Shown: positions 1 through 7,822 of the stretch, in pieces
Layout: each line of letters opens with the position of its first letter
Numbering within the stretch: position 1 is the stretch's first letter
DNA from: Pseudorhodoferax sp. Leaf274
GTDB lineage: Bacteria; Pseudomonadota; Gammaproteobacteria; Burkholderiales; Burkholderiaceae_C
Reading direction: 5' to 3'
DNA: 64,000 nucleotides
NCBI RefSeq assembly: GCF_001422445.1
Contig: NZ_LMNA01000030.1
Coordinates: 124,231 to 188,230, forward strand
The notes under the pieces: model-generated
Told to the model about the DNA's origin: nothing
The model's input: the letters and a program-made list of their open reading frames with translations, nothing else
Database searches by the model: none
Program-made: the position numbers and the translations under genes

Positions 1-901
1 CGGCATCGCCCAGCAGTTGCTCCTTGGCCAGGCGGCAGGCGTAGGTCAGCGCGCGCATCTGCCAGGGGTCCAGGGTCTTGCCCTCGGCGGCCAGGCCGCG
101 CGCCACGCCGTGGGCCAGCGCCAGGTCCATGTTGTCGCCGCCCAGCAGGATGTGCTCGCCCACGGCCACGCGGTTGAGCTGCAGGTTGCCGGCCTCCTCG
201 GTCACGGCGATCAGCGAGAAGTCGCTGGTGCCGCCGCCCACGTCGACGACCAGGATCACGTCGCCGACCTGCACCTGCTTGCGCCAATCCCCCGCGCTGC
301 CGGCGATCCAGCTGTACAGCGCAGCCTGGGGTTCCTCCAGCAGCGTGACGGCATGCATGCCGGCGGCCTGGGCGGCCTCGGCCGTCAGCTCGCGCGCGGC
401 CGGGTCGAAGGAGGCCGGGATGGTGACGGTGACCGACTGCTGGTCGAACGGCGCCTCGGGATGGCGGTGGTTCCAGGCGTCGCGCAGGTGCTGCAGGTAG
501 TGCGTGCTGGCCGCCAGCGGCGAGATGCGTTCGACCTCGGCCGGTGCGTCGGCCGGCAGGATACCGGCACGCCGGTCCACGCCGCCATGGCCGAGCCAGC
601 TCTTGGCGCTGGAGACCAGGCGGATCGGCGTCAGCGCGCCATGGCTGCGCGCCCATTCGCCCGTGATGCGGTCGGGCGCAGGGTTCCAGGGCAGGGCCAG
701 GTCGCTGGCCGCGAATTCGCTGGCGTTCGGCAGGTAGAGGAAGGAGGGCAGCAGCGCGAAGTCCTGCACGGCGCCGGGGCCGCTCTGCTGCGCAATGGGC
801 AGGATCTCGGGGGCTGCGCCCTCGGCCTGCAGGTCGACCCAGGACAGTGCGCTGTGCGTGGTGCCCAGGTCGATGCCAATGGCGTACCGCGCGCCGCTCA
901 A
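1..901 (-). CDS. Hsp70 family protein (DnaK-like ATPase), 3' end outside window
   Basis: About 300 N-terminal residues are visible and the frame runs off the left edge. The start reads SGARYAIGIDLGTTHSALS, the Hsp70/actin-fold phosphate-1 loop. It is followed by the phosphate-2 loop DVGGGTSDFSLI and an LEEPQAALYSW block typical of the Hsp70 ATPase domain. No ATG precedes the conserved IGIDLGTT block. I chose a TTG that overlaps the stop of the upstream DUF2760 gene, with a GGAGG ribosome-binding site seven bases before it. The two genes are therefore translationally coupled. It is a divergent Hsp70 of the type found beside DUF2760 rather than the housekeeping DnaK. Its client is unknown. Confidence 0.85.
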   Translation of the reverse strand, partial: MSGARYAIGIDLGTTHSALSWVDLQAEGAAPEILPIAQQSGPGAVQDFALLPSFLYLPNASEFAASDLALPWNPAPDRITGEWARSHGALTPIRLVSSAKSWLGHGGVDRRAGILPADAPAEVERISPLAASTHYLQHLRDAWNHRHPEAPFDQQSVTVTIPASFDPAARELTAEAAQAAGMHAVTLLEEPQAALYSWIAGSAGDWRKQVQVGDVILVVDVGGGTSDFSLIAVTEEAGNLQLNRVAVGEHILLGGDNMDLALAHGVARGLAAEGKTLDPWQMRALTYACRLAKEQLLGDA

Positions 902-1473
902 AGCTCGACCTCCGCCGGCGCGATCACGCGCGCGTCGTGGCCTTCGGTCAGCGCGGGCAGCCGCACCGCCGTGGCGCGCCAGCCCTTGTGCTGCAGCGTG
1001 CCCGTGAACGGCGCCTGGCCGACCACGTTGCCGGTGAGGCGCACGGCCGCCGCGTCGAAGCCGGCGGGCAGCGTCAGGCGGCCGCCTTCGGCCTCGCTGC
1101 GCACGGGTTCGAGGTCGAAGGTGTCCTTGAGCACCTTGCGCGCGCCGCCGTGCAGCAGGCGCGCGGCGCCGCCCACGTCGGCGTCGGAGTAGGCGGCGAT
1201 ATCTTCCTGCAGGAAGTCGACCAGCCGCGCCTCGCGCTGCAGCAGGCCCAGCAGCTGCAGCGCCGCATCGACCTGGGCGGTGGCGCGCACGGGCGAGGGG
1301 GCCGGCGCCGGCGGGGGCGGCACCGGGGCCGGCGCAGGCGGCTGCGCAGGGGCCGGCGTGCCATTGCGCAGGGCCTGGACCTGGGCGGCCAGCTTGCCGT
1401 CGCCCAGCAGTGCGAAGAAAGTCCCGATGGCCAGCGCCAGGCGGGAGAGGAAGGGCAGGGGTTGTTCGTTCAT
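898..1473 (-). CDS. DUF2760 domain-containing protein
   Basis: The 191-residue protein begins MNEQPLPFLSRLALAIGTFF, giving one N-terminal hydrophobic helix (about residues 8-25). A proline/alanine-rich linker follows (about 40-65), then a compact C-terminal domain with the DUF2760 features LLQREARLVDFLQEDI and the ending VIAPAEVEL. The family function is not known to me; members occur next to Hsp70-like genes. Here the stop overlaps the TTG start of the Hsp70 gene, so the two products are probably made together. The hydrophobic N-terminus suggests membrane attachment with the C-terminal domain in the cytoplasm. That placement is inference. Confidence 0.8.
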   Translation of the reverse strand: MNEQPLPFLSRLALAIGTFFALLGDGKLAAQVQALRNGTPAPAQPPAPAPVPPPPAPAPSPVRATAQVDAALQLLGLLQREARLVDFLQEDIAAYSDADVGGAARLLHGGARKVLKDTFDLEPVRSEAEGGRLTLPAGFDAAAVRLTGNVVGQAPFTGTLQHKGWRATAVRLPALTEGHDARVIAPAEVEL

Positions 1474-1808
1474 CGGTGTGCTCGCAACAAGGCAAACGGC
1501 CTGGGGGAGGTCCAGGCCGCGGGGGCTATTGTCGCGGTTGGCGGGGCGGGCCCGCTGCGGATGGGCCACGGCGCGGCAAGGGGATGGGATCTCGGCGCCA
1601 CGGATGGCCGCGGCCGGCGGCCCGGCACTGCGCCGCAAGGGGGATGCGCGTGGCCGCCCCGTCCGCAGATCAAGCCCCGCGTACCGCCTGTAGCGCCCAT
1701 CGCCTGGCACCGCCGGCGCGCGGCGAAAGGGTGTTACAAAAGCCGCCCCCGGCCATCTGCCGCAGGCGTGCGTTTCCTCGCATGCCCACGAACACCAGCC
1801 CCCGCTGC
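1474..1808. other. Divergent intergenic region between DUF2760 and PilZ genes
   Basis: This is a 335-base gap between two divergently transcribed genes and must hold both promoters. It is GC-rich throughout, and I saw no clear sigma-70 boxes, hairpin or repeat. The stretch GTGTTACAAAAG near 1732 is the only AT-leaning patch and could be part of the promoter for the PilZ gene. An upstream in-frame ATG for the PilZ protein lies at 1782. Confidence 0.5.
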
Positions 1809-2594
1809 ATGACCAGCCTTTCCTCCCCGATTTGGCATCGCCCCCCCGATGCAGACCCGGCGCTCGCCACCATCGAGCCCATCGACCGCGACATCGACCG
1901 CACCGCCCTCGATGTCGACGACGCACAGGCCATCGTGGCCACCCTGCGCAACCTGGCCATGCGCGCCGAGCCGGTCACCCTGTACCCCGCGGGCGGCAGC
2001 ACCTGCGTGTCGGGCCGGCTGGTCAGGCTGCAGGAGCCCGGACTGCGCTGGACCGTCCAGGCCGAGCCCGCCGCGGTGCCGCTCGCCGGCCCCGCGTTGC
2101 TGGTGGCGGCGCCCGAGGAATTGCGCGTGCAGTTCATCGCCCATGTCGCATGGCAGCGGCGCGAAGGCTGCGCGCTGGAGGCCACCGCCGATGCGCCCCA
2201 CGCCATCGTGCGCCAGCAGCGGCGCCGCTTCGTGCGCGTGGAGGCGCCGCTGGGCCCGTCGCTGCGGGCGGAGTTCTATGCCGAGGGCAAGAAGCGCGTG
2301 ATGGTGGTGGACGACCTGTCGCTGGGCGGCGTCGGCCTGCGCGGCCCGCTGCGCGAGCACCGCGACCTCATGACCAAGCTGCGCCTGGAGCGCGTGCGGC
2401 TGGAGCTGGGCGGCGCGCGCCTGCCCGACCTGCGGCTGGACGTGTGCTCGCACCGCAGCTACCGCTCGTTCCTGGCGGGCGAGCAGGTCCACTTCGGTTG
2501 CCGGTTCGTCGACCTGGCTGCGCGCGACCGCGCCACGCTGGAGCGCGTCCTGCACAGCCTGGAGCAGGAGCGCCGGATCGACACGACGTTCTGA
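1809..2594 (+). CDS. PilZ-domain flagellar brake protein (YcgR-like)
   Basis: The 261-residue protein has the two-domain YcgR layout: an N-terminal YcgR-N/PilZN-like beta domain (about residues 20-130) and a C-terminal PilZ domain. The c-di-GMP switch motif is present as RQQRRRFVRVEAP, matching RxxxR, followed by DDLSLGGVGL, matching (D/N)xSxxG. Both parts of the ligand site are intact. YcgR proteins bind c-di-GMP and act on the flagellar motor; that role is known for the family and only inferred here, since no flagellar gene is nearby. An ATG at 1782 would add nine residues. The gene stands alone and ends two bases before the convergent serine hydrolase gene. Confidence 0.8.
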   Translation: MTSLSSPIWHRPPDADPALATIEPIDRDIDRTALDVDDAQAIVATLRNLAMRAEPVTLYPAGGSTCVSGRLVRLQEPGLRWTVQAEPAAVPLAGPALLVAAPEELRVQFIAHVAWQRREGCALEATADAPHAIVRQQRRRFVRVEAPLGPSLRAEFYAEGKKRVMVVDDLSLGGVGLRGPLREHRDLMTKLRLERVRLELGGARLPDLRLDVCSHRSYRSFLAGEQVHFGCRFVDLAARDRATLERVLHSLEQERRIDTTF

Positions 2595-2595
2595 G

Positions 2596-3837
2596 CTAGG
2601 ACACCGCCCCGTACACCAGGTTCTTGTAGAGCATCCGCGTGTGGATGCGGTTGGACGGGCACTGCGCCATCAGCACGCCCACCAGCCGCTCGCGCGGGTC
2701 AATCCAGAAGCTCGTGCCCCAGGCGCCGGCCCACATCGCGTCGCCGGTGCTGCCGGGCGTCCAGCCCACGCCGTCGTACAGGCGCACCCCCCAGCCCAGG
2801 CCGAAGCCGTAGCCCGGGCCGGTGGTGGCGTTGGGCACGCCGGCCTTGCCGACCAGGTGGTCGGACAGCATGAACTCGGTGGTCTTGCGCGACAGGTAGC
2901 GCGTGCGGCCGTCGGTGCCGCCGTTCAGCACCATCTGCGCGAACTTGAGGTAGTCCGCCCCGGTGCCGACCAGGCCTGCACCGCCCTTGAGGTACTGGCG
3001 CGGGGCCGGGTCGCTGTCCTGGCGGTAGGCGCGCGTCATGGCGGCCTTGAGCGGGTCGCTGTCCAGCGTCTCTGCCAGGCGCGCGCGCTTGGCCGGCGGC
3101 ACCCACCAGGCCGTGTCCGCCATGCCCAGCGGGCCGATCAGCAGTTCCTGCGTCAACGCATCGAGCCGCTTGCCCGACACGCGCTCGAGCAGCAGGCCCA
3201 GCACGTCGGTGGCGATGGAATAGAACCAGGTGGTGCCGGGCTGGTAGAGCAGCGGGATGGTGCCCAGGCGCTTGAGCATCTCGTCGCCGGAAATGTCGGT
3301 CTCCAGCGATTCGATGTTGAGGTCGGCGTACATCTTGGCGATGCGCGGCGAGGGGCTGGCCGGGCCGTAGACGAAGCCGGCCGTGTGCATGAGCAGGTCC
3401 TGCACGGTGATGGGCCGGGCCAGCGCCACGTCGCCCTGCGGCGTCTCGACCTTGAGGTTCTTCAGCTCCGGCAGCCAGTTGGTCACCGGGTCGTTGATCT
3501 TCAGCTGGCCCTGCTCGGCCAGCATCATCGTGGCCACCGAGGTGATGGGCTTGGTCATCGAGGCCAGGCGGAAGATGGCGTCGCGCGGCATGGGCCGGGT
3601 CTTGGCCGCGTCCAGGAAGCCCACGGCCTCGTGCTGCACGATCCTGCCGTCCTGCGCCACCAGCGACACCGCGCCGGCGAAGGTGCCGATGCGCACCTGC
3701 GCGTCCAGCGCGGGCGCGATGCGGCCGAGCCGGTCGGCCGACACCTCGGTGCGCGGCATGGCGGGTGGGCTGGCGCAGCCGGCCAGGAACGTGCTGCCCA
3801 AGGCAGAAAAGGCGAGCTGGCGCCGGGTGATCGTCAT
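2596..3837 (-). CDS. Serine hydrolase, class C beta-lactamase/EstB-type, predicted Tat lipoprotein
   Basis: The 413-residue protein has the penicillin-binding/beta-lactamase fold. SMTK in RLASMTKPIT is the SxxK nucleophile box, and YSIATDVLG corresponds to the Tyr motif of EstB-like esterases. The N-terminus MTITRRQLAFSALGSTFLAG combines a twin-arginine motif with a lipobox ending in Cys (LAGC). It therefore looks exported by Tat and lipid-anchored. Family members are mostly esterases or D-aminopeptidase-like enzymes and only rarely true beta-lactamases, so no resistance claim is made. An upstream extension of the frame exists but lacks the signal logic. It stands alone between the PilZ and SDR genes. 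Confidence 0.85.
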   Translation of the reverse strand: MTITRRQLAFSALGSTFLAGCASPPAMPRTEVSADRLGRIAPALDAQVRIGTFAGAVSLVAQDGRIVQHEAVGFLDAAKTRPMPRDAIFRLASMTKPITSVATMMLAEQGQLKINDPVTNWLPELKNLKVETPQGDVALARPITVQDLLMHTAGFVYGPASPSPRIAKMYADLNIESLETDISGDEMLKRLGTIPLLYQPGTTWFYSIATDVLGLLLERVSGKRLDALTQELLIGPLGMADTAWWVPPAKRARLAETLDSDPLKAAMTRAYRQDSDPAPRQYLKGGAGLVGTGADYLKFAQMVLNGGTDGRTRYLSRKTTEFMLSDHLVGKAGVPNATTGPGYGFGLGWGVRLYDGVGWTPGSTGDAMWAGAWGTSFWIDPRERLVGVLMAQCPSNRIHTRMLYKNLVYGAVS

Positions 3838-3957
3838 GTGCTGTCTCCTATTTGGTATTGGAAGCGCACAAATTCTTTCGATCCTTGGCATCGATTGGTG
3901 AACGGGTAAACCCCCGGATACCGGGCGCCATGCCCGCGCAATTGTGTCAATCCGCAA

Positions 3958-4719
3958 TCAGGCGGCGAACCCGCCGTCGATCAGCAGGCTGCCACCCGTG
4001 ACCATGCCGGCTTCCGGGCCGACCAGGTAGGCCACCATGCCGGCGATCTCGTCGGGGTGGGCATGGCGGTCCAGCGCCATGAGGCCGTGCATGCCGGCCG
4101 CCATGGGGCCGTCGGCGGGGTTCATGTCGGTGTTGACGGGGCCGGGCTGCACGTTGTTGATGGTGATGCCGCGCGGGCCCAGGTCGCGTGCCAGGCCGCG
4201 GGTGAGGCCGACGATGGCCGCCTTGCTCATGGCGTAGACGGCGCCGCCGGCCCAGGGCATGCGCTCGGCATTGGTGCTGCCGATGTTGACGATGCGCCCG
4301 CCCTTGCCCATGTGGCGCGCGGCAGCCTGCACGCCGACGAACACGGCGCGCACGTTCACGTCCAGCGTGCGGTCCAGGTCTTCCAGGCGGAAGCTGTCGA
4401 GCTCGCCCATCACGGCCACGCCAGCGTTGTTGACCAGGATGTCGAGCCGGCCGAACTGGGCGGCGGCGCGGTCGATGGCCGCGCGCAGCGCGTCGGCGTC
4501 GGCGCTGTCGGCCTGCAGGGCCAGCGCGCGGCCGCCGGCGGCCTCGATCCCGGCGGCCAGCGCTTGCGCCGCGGCTTGCGAGCCGGCGTAGGTGAAGGCC
4601 ACGGCCGCGCCGTCGCGCGCCAGGCGGCGCACGATGGCCGCGCCGATGCCGCGGGCGCCGCCCGTGACGAAGGCGGCCTTGCCGGCAAGGACGGGGGAAT
4701 GGGGGGTGGTCGGGGCCAT
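3958..4719 (-). CDS. SDR family oxidoreductase (FabG-like)
   Basis: A classical short-chain dehydrogenase of 253 residues. The Rossmann motif is TGGARGIG, the NNAG motif appears as VNNAGVAV, and the catalytic Ser/Tyr/Lys set is in NIGSTNAERMPWAGGAVYAMSK. The C-terminus ends with the usual LLIDGGFAA. The cofactor is probably NADP(H), since the sequence around the glycine loop resembles FabG, but the substrate cannot be told. The start is the ATG just before the conserved AGKAAFVTGG block; a longer upstream frame has no such features. It is transcribed divergently from the LysR gene, which probably controls it. Confidence 0.88.
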   Translation of the reverse strand: MAPTTPHSPVLAGKAAFVTGGARGIGAAIVRRLARDGAAVAFTYAGSQAAAQALAAGIEAAGGRALALQADSADADALRAAIDRAAAQFGRLDILVNNAGVAVMGELDSFRLEDLDRTLDVNVRAVFVGVQAAARHMGKGGRIVNIGSTNAERMPWAGGAVYAMSKAAIVGLTRGLARDLGPRGITINNVQPGPVNTDMNPADGPMAAGMHGLMALDRHAHPDEIAGMVAYLVGPEAGMVTGGSLLIDGGFAA

Positions 4720-4784
4720 GTCGAAACTCCAGAGTGGTGTGGGTGCTGGCAGTGTCGGCACGGCGGCCTGATCGCGGTAGCCAT

Positions 4785-4816
4785 CAATGGGATGGATCAA
4801 TTTCAACCATCCATTG
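4785..4816. promoter_or_regulatory. Inverted repeat, candidate LysR operator
   Basis: The arms CAATGGGATGG (4785-4795) and CCATCCATTG (4807-4816) form an almost perfect inverted repeat with one extra G, separated by an AT-rich spacer. It lies between the divergent SDR and LysR genes and just upstream of the LysR start, the usual place for an autoregulatory LysR binding site. The assignment is by position and symmetry only. Confidence 0.6.
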
Positions 4817-4819
4817 AAA

Positions 4820-5752
4820 ATGGTGGCCATGCCATCCCTGAGCCACCTGGAGTGCTTCGTGAAATCCGCCGAGCGCGGCAGCTTTTCGGCGGCCGCGCGC
4901 CTGCTGGAATGCACGCCGGCGGCCGTCAGCAAGAACATCGCGCGGCTGGAGGCCGAACTCGGCGTGCGCCTGTTCCAGCGCAGCACGCGCAGGCTGGCGT
5001 TGACGGAGGGCGGCGAGCGTCTGCTGGCCCAGGTCGGCGGCCCGCTGGCCGCGCTGTCCGATGCGGTGGGCCACGTGGCCGAGCAGGACCGCCAGCCCGC
5101 CGGCACCTTGCGCGTGAGCATGGGCCAGGCCTTCGGCCGCGCCTACCTGGTGCCGCTGCTGGACGAGTTCCTGCGGCGCTATCCGGCCGTGGTGCCCGAT
5201 TGGCGCTTCGAGAACCGCCAGGTCGACCTGATCGGCGAAGGCTTCGACGCCGGCATCGGCGGCGGGCTCGAACTCAAGCCGGGCATGGTGGCGCGCACAT
5301 TGGGCCGCATCCACATCGTGGCGGTGGCGGCGCCGGCCTACCTCGCGGGCCGCGCGCTGCCGCACCATCCGAGCGGGCTTGCGGCGCTGGACGGCATCGT
5401 GCGGCGCTCCAGCCAGAACGGCCGCATCTACCAGTACACGCTGCGCCGCGCCGATGGCGAGGTGGCGGCTGCGGCCCAGCGCACGCGCGTGGTGTTCGAC
5501 GACCCCGAGGCCATGTGCCAGGCGGCCCTGCTGGGCCTGGGCGTGGCCCTGCTGCCCATGCCGTTCGCCGCACCCTGGCTGCGCAGCGGCGCGCTGGTGC
5601 GCGTGCTGCCGGGCTGGTCGGCAGAAGCCGGGCCGATCTCGCTGTACTACCCGGCCAAGAAGCTGTTGCCGGCGCGCACGCGCGTGTTCGTCGACTTCGT
5701 GCTGGAACAGTTCCGCGCGCGGGGCTTCGAGCAGTTGGTGCAGGACGTCTGA
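4820..5752 (+). CDS. LysR family transcriptional regulator
   Basis: A 310-residue LTTR. The N-terminal winged helix-turn-helix is clear (SLSHLECFVKSAERGSFSAA followed by AAVSKNIARLEAELGVRLF), and the rest is a LysR substrate-binding domain of normal length. A second ATG nine bases later is an equally possible start; neither has a good ribosome-binding site. It is divergent from the SDR gene with an inverted repeat between them, the common LTTR arrangement in which the regulator controls its neighbour and itself. The inducer is unknown. Confidence 0.88.
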   Translation: MVAMPSLSHLECFVKSAERGSFSAAARLLECTPAAVSKNIARLEAELGVRLFQRSTRRLALTEGGERLLAQVGGPLAALSDAVGHVAEQDRQPAGTLRVSMGQAFGRAYLVPLLDEFLRRYPAVVPDWRFENRQVDLIGEGFDAGIGGGLELKPGMVARTLGRIHIVAVAAPAYLAGRALPHHPSGLAALDGIVRRSSQNGRIYQYTLRRADGEVAAAAQRTRVVFDDPEAMCQAALLGLGVALLPMPFAAPWLRSGALVRVLPGWSAEAGPISLYYPAKKLLPARTRVFVDFVLEQFRARGFEQLVQDV

Positions 5753-5786
5753 GGCGTCCGACGCGCCGGTGATGCGGCCGTCCACT

Positions 5787-5834
5787 CAGCCGTCTGTGCA
5801 GCCGTTTATGCAGCCGTCAGTGCAGCCGGTAACG
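5787..5834. repeat. Four tandem 12-bp units at the LysR/DUF6134 junction
   Basis: Four consecutive 12-base units begin at 5787, 5799, 5811 and 5823 and read CAGCCGTCTGTG, CAGCCGTTTATG, CAGCCGTCAGTG and CAGCCGGTAACG. The last two run into the 3' end of the minus-strand DUF6134 gene, where they encode its C-terminus and stop. The array fills most of the gap between two convergent genes. Function is not evident. Confidence 0.7.
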
Positions 5835-6440
5835 CAGCTGCCTGCCGCTGCGCACGGTCGAATCCAGCCCCACCCAGTCGCCCGCTGGCGTGTACCAGAC
5901 GTCGATCGGCTGCTCCGGCCCTTCGATGCGCCAGCGCTCGGCCGACCGAGGCTGGCCGCGCACGTCCACGGTACCGCTGTCCATGCGCCTGATGCGCACG
6001 GCCTCATGGCGGCCGGTCTGGGCGTTGAGCAGCTGTGTCTGCAGGCGCATCGCCGGGTTCCAGTAGGCGTAGCTCATCACGCAGCCAGGCAGGCTCAGCG
6101 CGCCGGCCGGGCCGGTGACCTGCAGCACGTCGCCCCTGGCCTGTGCCTGCACCTTGCCGGGCTGGCCGTCGTCGTCGGTGCTGGCATCCAGCGCGGCCAG
6201 GCAGTCGCCGCGCCATTGCTCGCTGGCCTGGTGGCGGTACCGGTAGACGGTGAGCCCCAGCAGCTTGACGGCGAACGCGGCTTCGCTGCGCACCGTGCGG
6301 GCCTGCGGCGTGCCGCCGAGCGTAAAGCGGTGGGTGCCGATGGGCTGGTCGTCCAGCGTGACGCCGAACTCCTGCGCGCCCGCCAGGCCGGGCAGGGCGG
6401 CCAGCAGCAGGGCGCACAGGCGCGACCGCTCAATCCGCAT
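5817..6440 (-). CDS. DUF6134 family exported protein
   Basis: A 207-residue protein with a Sec signal peptide (MRIERSRLCALLLAALPGLAGA, cleavage likely after AGA). The mature part opens QEFGVTLDDQPIGTHRF and contains YRYRHQASEQWRGDCL, matching the DUF6134 pattern as I remember it. It is probably periplasmic. It is the last gene of a four-gene operon and its start overlaps the end of the DUF1295 gene by 11 bases. No enzymatic motif is evident and the family function is unknown. The context suggests a role in envelope lipid processing, which is inference. Confidence 0.65.
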   Translation of the reverse strand: MRIERSRLCALLLAALPGLAGAQEFGVTLDDQPIGTHRFTLGGTPQARTVRSEAAFAVKLLGLTVYRYRHQASEQWRGDCLAALDASTDDDGQPGKVQAQARGDVLQVTGPAGALSLPGCVMSYAYWNPAMRLQTQLLNAQTGRHEAVRIRRMDSGTVDVRGQPRSAERWRIEGPEQPIDVWYTPAGDWVGLDSTVRSGRQLRYRLH

Positions 6441-7230
6441 GCGGGCGCACCGGGCCGGGGAAGAATGCGTTGGTGCGGGCGATGTAGTCGCGGTAAGCCG
6501 GGCGCCGCTCGGCGATGTCCTGCTCCAGCAGGCGCACGCCGGAGACCTTGAGCAGCAGCACCGTCATCAGCACCGGCGCCACGATGCTCCACGCCGCAGC
6601 CATGCCACCGGCCAGTGCGGTGAGCCACAGGCCCCACCAGACGCAGCACTCGCCGAAGTAGTTGGGATGGCGCGAATGGCGCCACAGGCCCTGGTCCATC
6701 ACCCGGCCCTTGTGCGTGGCCACGGCCTTGAAGCGCGCGAGCTGCAGGTCGGCCACGGTCTCGAACACGAGGCCGAACGCGGCCAGTGCCAGCCCCGGCG
6801 CATCGAGCCAATGCAGCGGCCGCCCACCCGCCAGGCCCGCCAGCAGCGGTGCCGACACCACCCAGGCCAGCAAGGCCTGCAGCGCGAACACGAGGTAGAG
6901 GCTCTTGAACGCGAAGCCCGGCTGGTTGCGCGCGCGGATGGCCTGGTAGCGCCGGTCTTCGCCATGGCCCCAGTTGCGCCAGGTGATGAAGGCGCCGAGC
7001 CGCAGCGCCCACACGCTGGCCAGCAGCAGCATGGCCAGGCCGCGCTGCGACGGCGCCGGCAGCAGCGCCCAGTAGACCCAGCCCGCGCCCACGATCAGCA
7101 GCGCCCAGACGCGGTCGACCAGGCTCACATCGCTGCGCACCACGCTGGCGAGCCAGGCCAGCACGGCGGCGGCTCCCGTGAAGGCAAGGCCGGCGAGCGC
7201 CGTGCCCCACAGCGGCAGGGGTTCATGCAT
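6430..7230 (-). CDS. DUF1295 / steroid-reductase-like integral membrane protein
   Basis: A 266-residue polytopic membrane protein with about six to seven hydrophobic segments. The C-terminal half carries GLWRHSRHPNYFGE, the signature shared by DUF1295, isoprenylcysteine methyltransferases and C-terminal steroid 5-alpha-reductase domains, where it helps bind the nucleotide cofactor. The start MHEPLPLW was chosen because the eight residues before it add nothing and it overlaps the preceding DUF2878 gene by eight bases. Members are presumed lipid or steroid reductases. In this operon the likely substrate is a membrane lipid or fatty acyl chain, but this is unproven. Confidence 0.8.
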   Translation of the reverse strand: MHEPLPLWGTALAGLAFTGAAAVLAWLASVVRSDVSLVDRVWALLIVGAGWVYWALLPAPSQRGLAMLLLASVWALRLGAFITWRNWGHGEDRRYQAIRARNQPGFAFKSLYLVFALQALLAWVVSAPLLAGLAGGRPLHWLDAPGLALAAFGLVFETVADLQLARFKAVATHKGRVMDQGLWRHSRHPNYFGECCVWWGLWLTALAGGMAAAWSIVAPVLMTVLLLKVSGVRLLEQDIAERRPAYRDYIARTNAFFPGPVRPHAD

Positions 7231-7822
7231 GGGGCACCTGCGGTTCTGAAACACCGTCGAACTGCGCCGACAGCCGCACCAGCAGCGGCAAGGCCAACGC
7301 CCACACGATGGCCAGCGTGGCGAGCGCAGCCGTGGGATGCAGGAACTGCGCGCCGCCGAGCCGCACGCCGGCGGAGAAAGCCATCGGCCCGACCACGGCG
7401 CCCAGCCCTGCCGCCAGCCACAGGCGCCCGCGCAGCCAGCGCATCGTGACGTTCAGCGCGATGGCCAGCAGCCCCCACAGCGCCACCATCCAGTACGGCG
7501 GCAGCTGCGCGAACGGCTGGCCCGAGGGATAGGCCACGTTGCCCTGGAACACGACCCATGTCTCGACCCCCAGGCCGACCAGGCTGGCCAGCAGCACCAG
7601 CCAGGCCTCCCGCGCAGGGCGCGCCGAGACCGCCAGGTGCCAGCCGATGGCCGCCACCACGCACAGCGTGCCCGCCAGCGGATGGTGGCGGGCTGCGCCC
7701 AGCACGGCGGCCCACCACGCCAGCTGCGACACCGCGAAGTTGGCCAGCTGCATGGCCCGCGTGGGCCTGGCGGCGGCAAGCGGCGCGGCCGGCGGGCGCA
7801 GCGGCCAGGACGGAGCCATCAT
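7223..7822 (-). CDS. DUF2878 family membrane protein
   Basis: A 199-residue membrane protein with five or six hydrophobic helices (LANFAVSQLAWWAAVLGAAR begins the first) and short loops, matching DUF2878. Two consecutive ATGs are available; the first overlaps the stop of the methyltransferase gene, giving a four-base coupling. The function of the family is not known to me. It tends to occur near cyclopropane-fatty-acid-synthase-like methyltransferases, as here, which points to lipid modification or lipid trafficking in the inner membrane. Confidence 0.7.
   Translation of the reverse strand: MMAPSWPLRPPAAPLAAARPTRAMQLANFAVSQLAWWAAVLGAARHHPLAGTLCVVAAIGWHLAVSARPAREAWLVLLASLVGLGVETWVVFQGNVAYPSGQPFAQLPPYWMVALWGLLAIALNVTMRWLRGRLWLAAGLGAVVGPMAFSAGVRLGGAQFLHPTAALATLAIVWALALPLLVRLSAQFDGVSEPQVPHA

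Noticed and set aside
2596-3837. Annotation of the serine hydrolase as an antibiotic resistance beta-lactamase.
   Set aside because: Motifs fit EstB-like esterases as well as class C enzymes, so resistance cannot be supported.
2641-3909. A 422-codon frame opposite the serine hydrolase.
   Set aside because: No recognisable features; the opposite strand has the SxxK box and signal peptide.
3838-3957. TTGACA on the minus strand upstream of the serine hydrolase as a promoter.
   Set aside because: No acceptable -10 hexamer at 16-18 bases was found.
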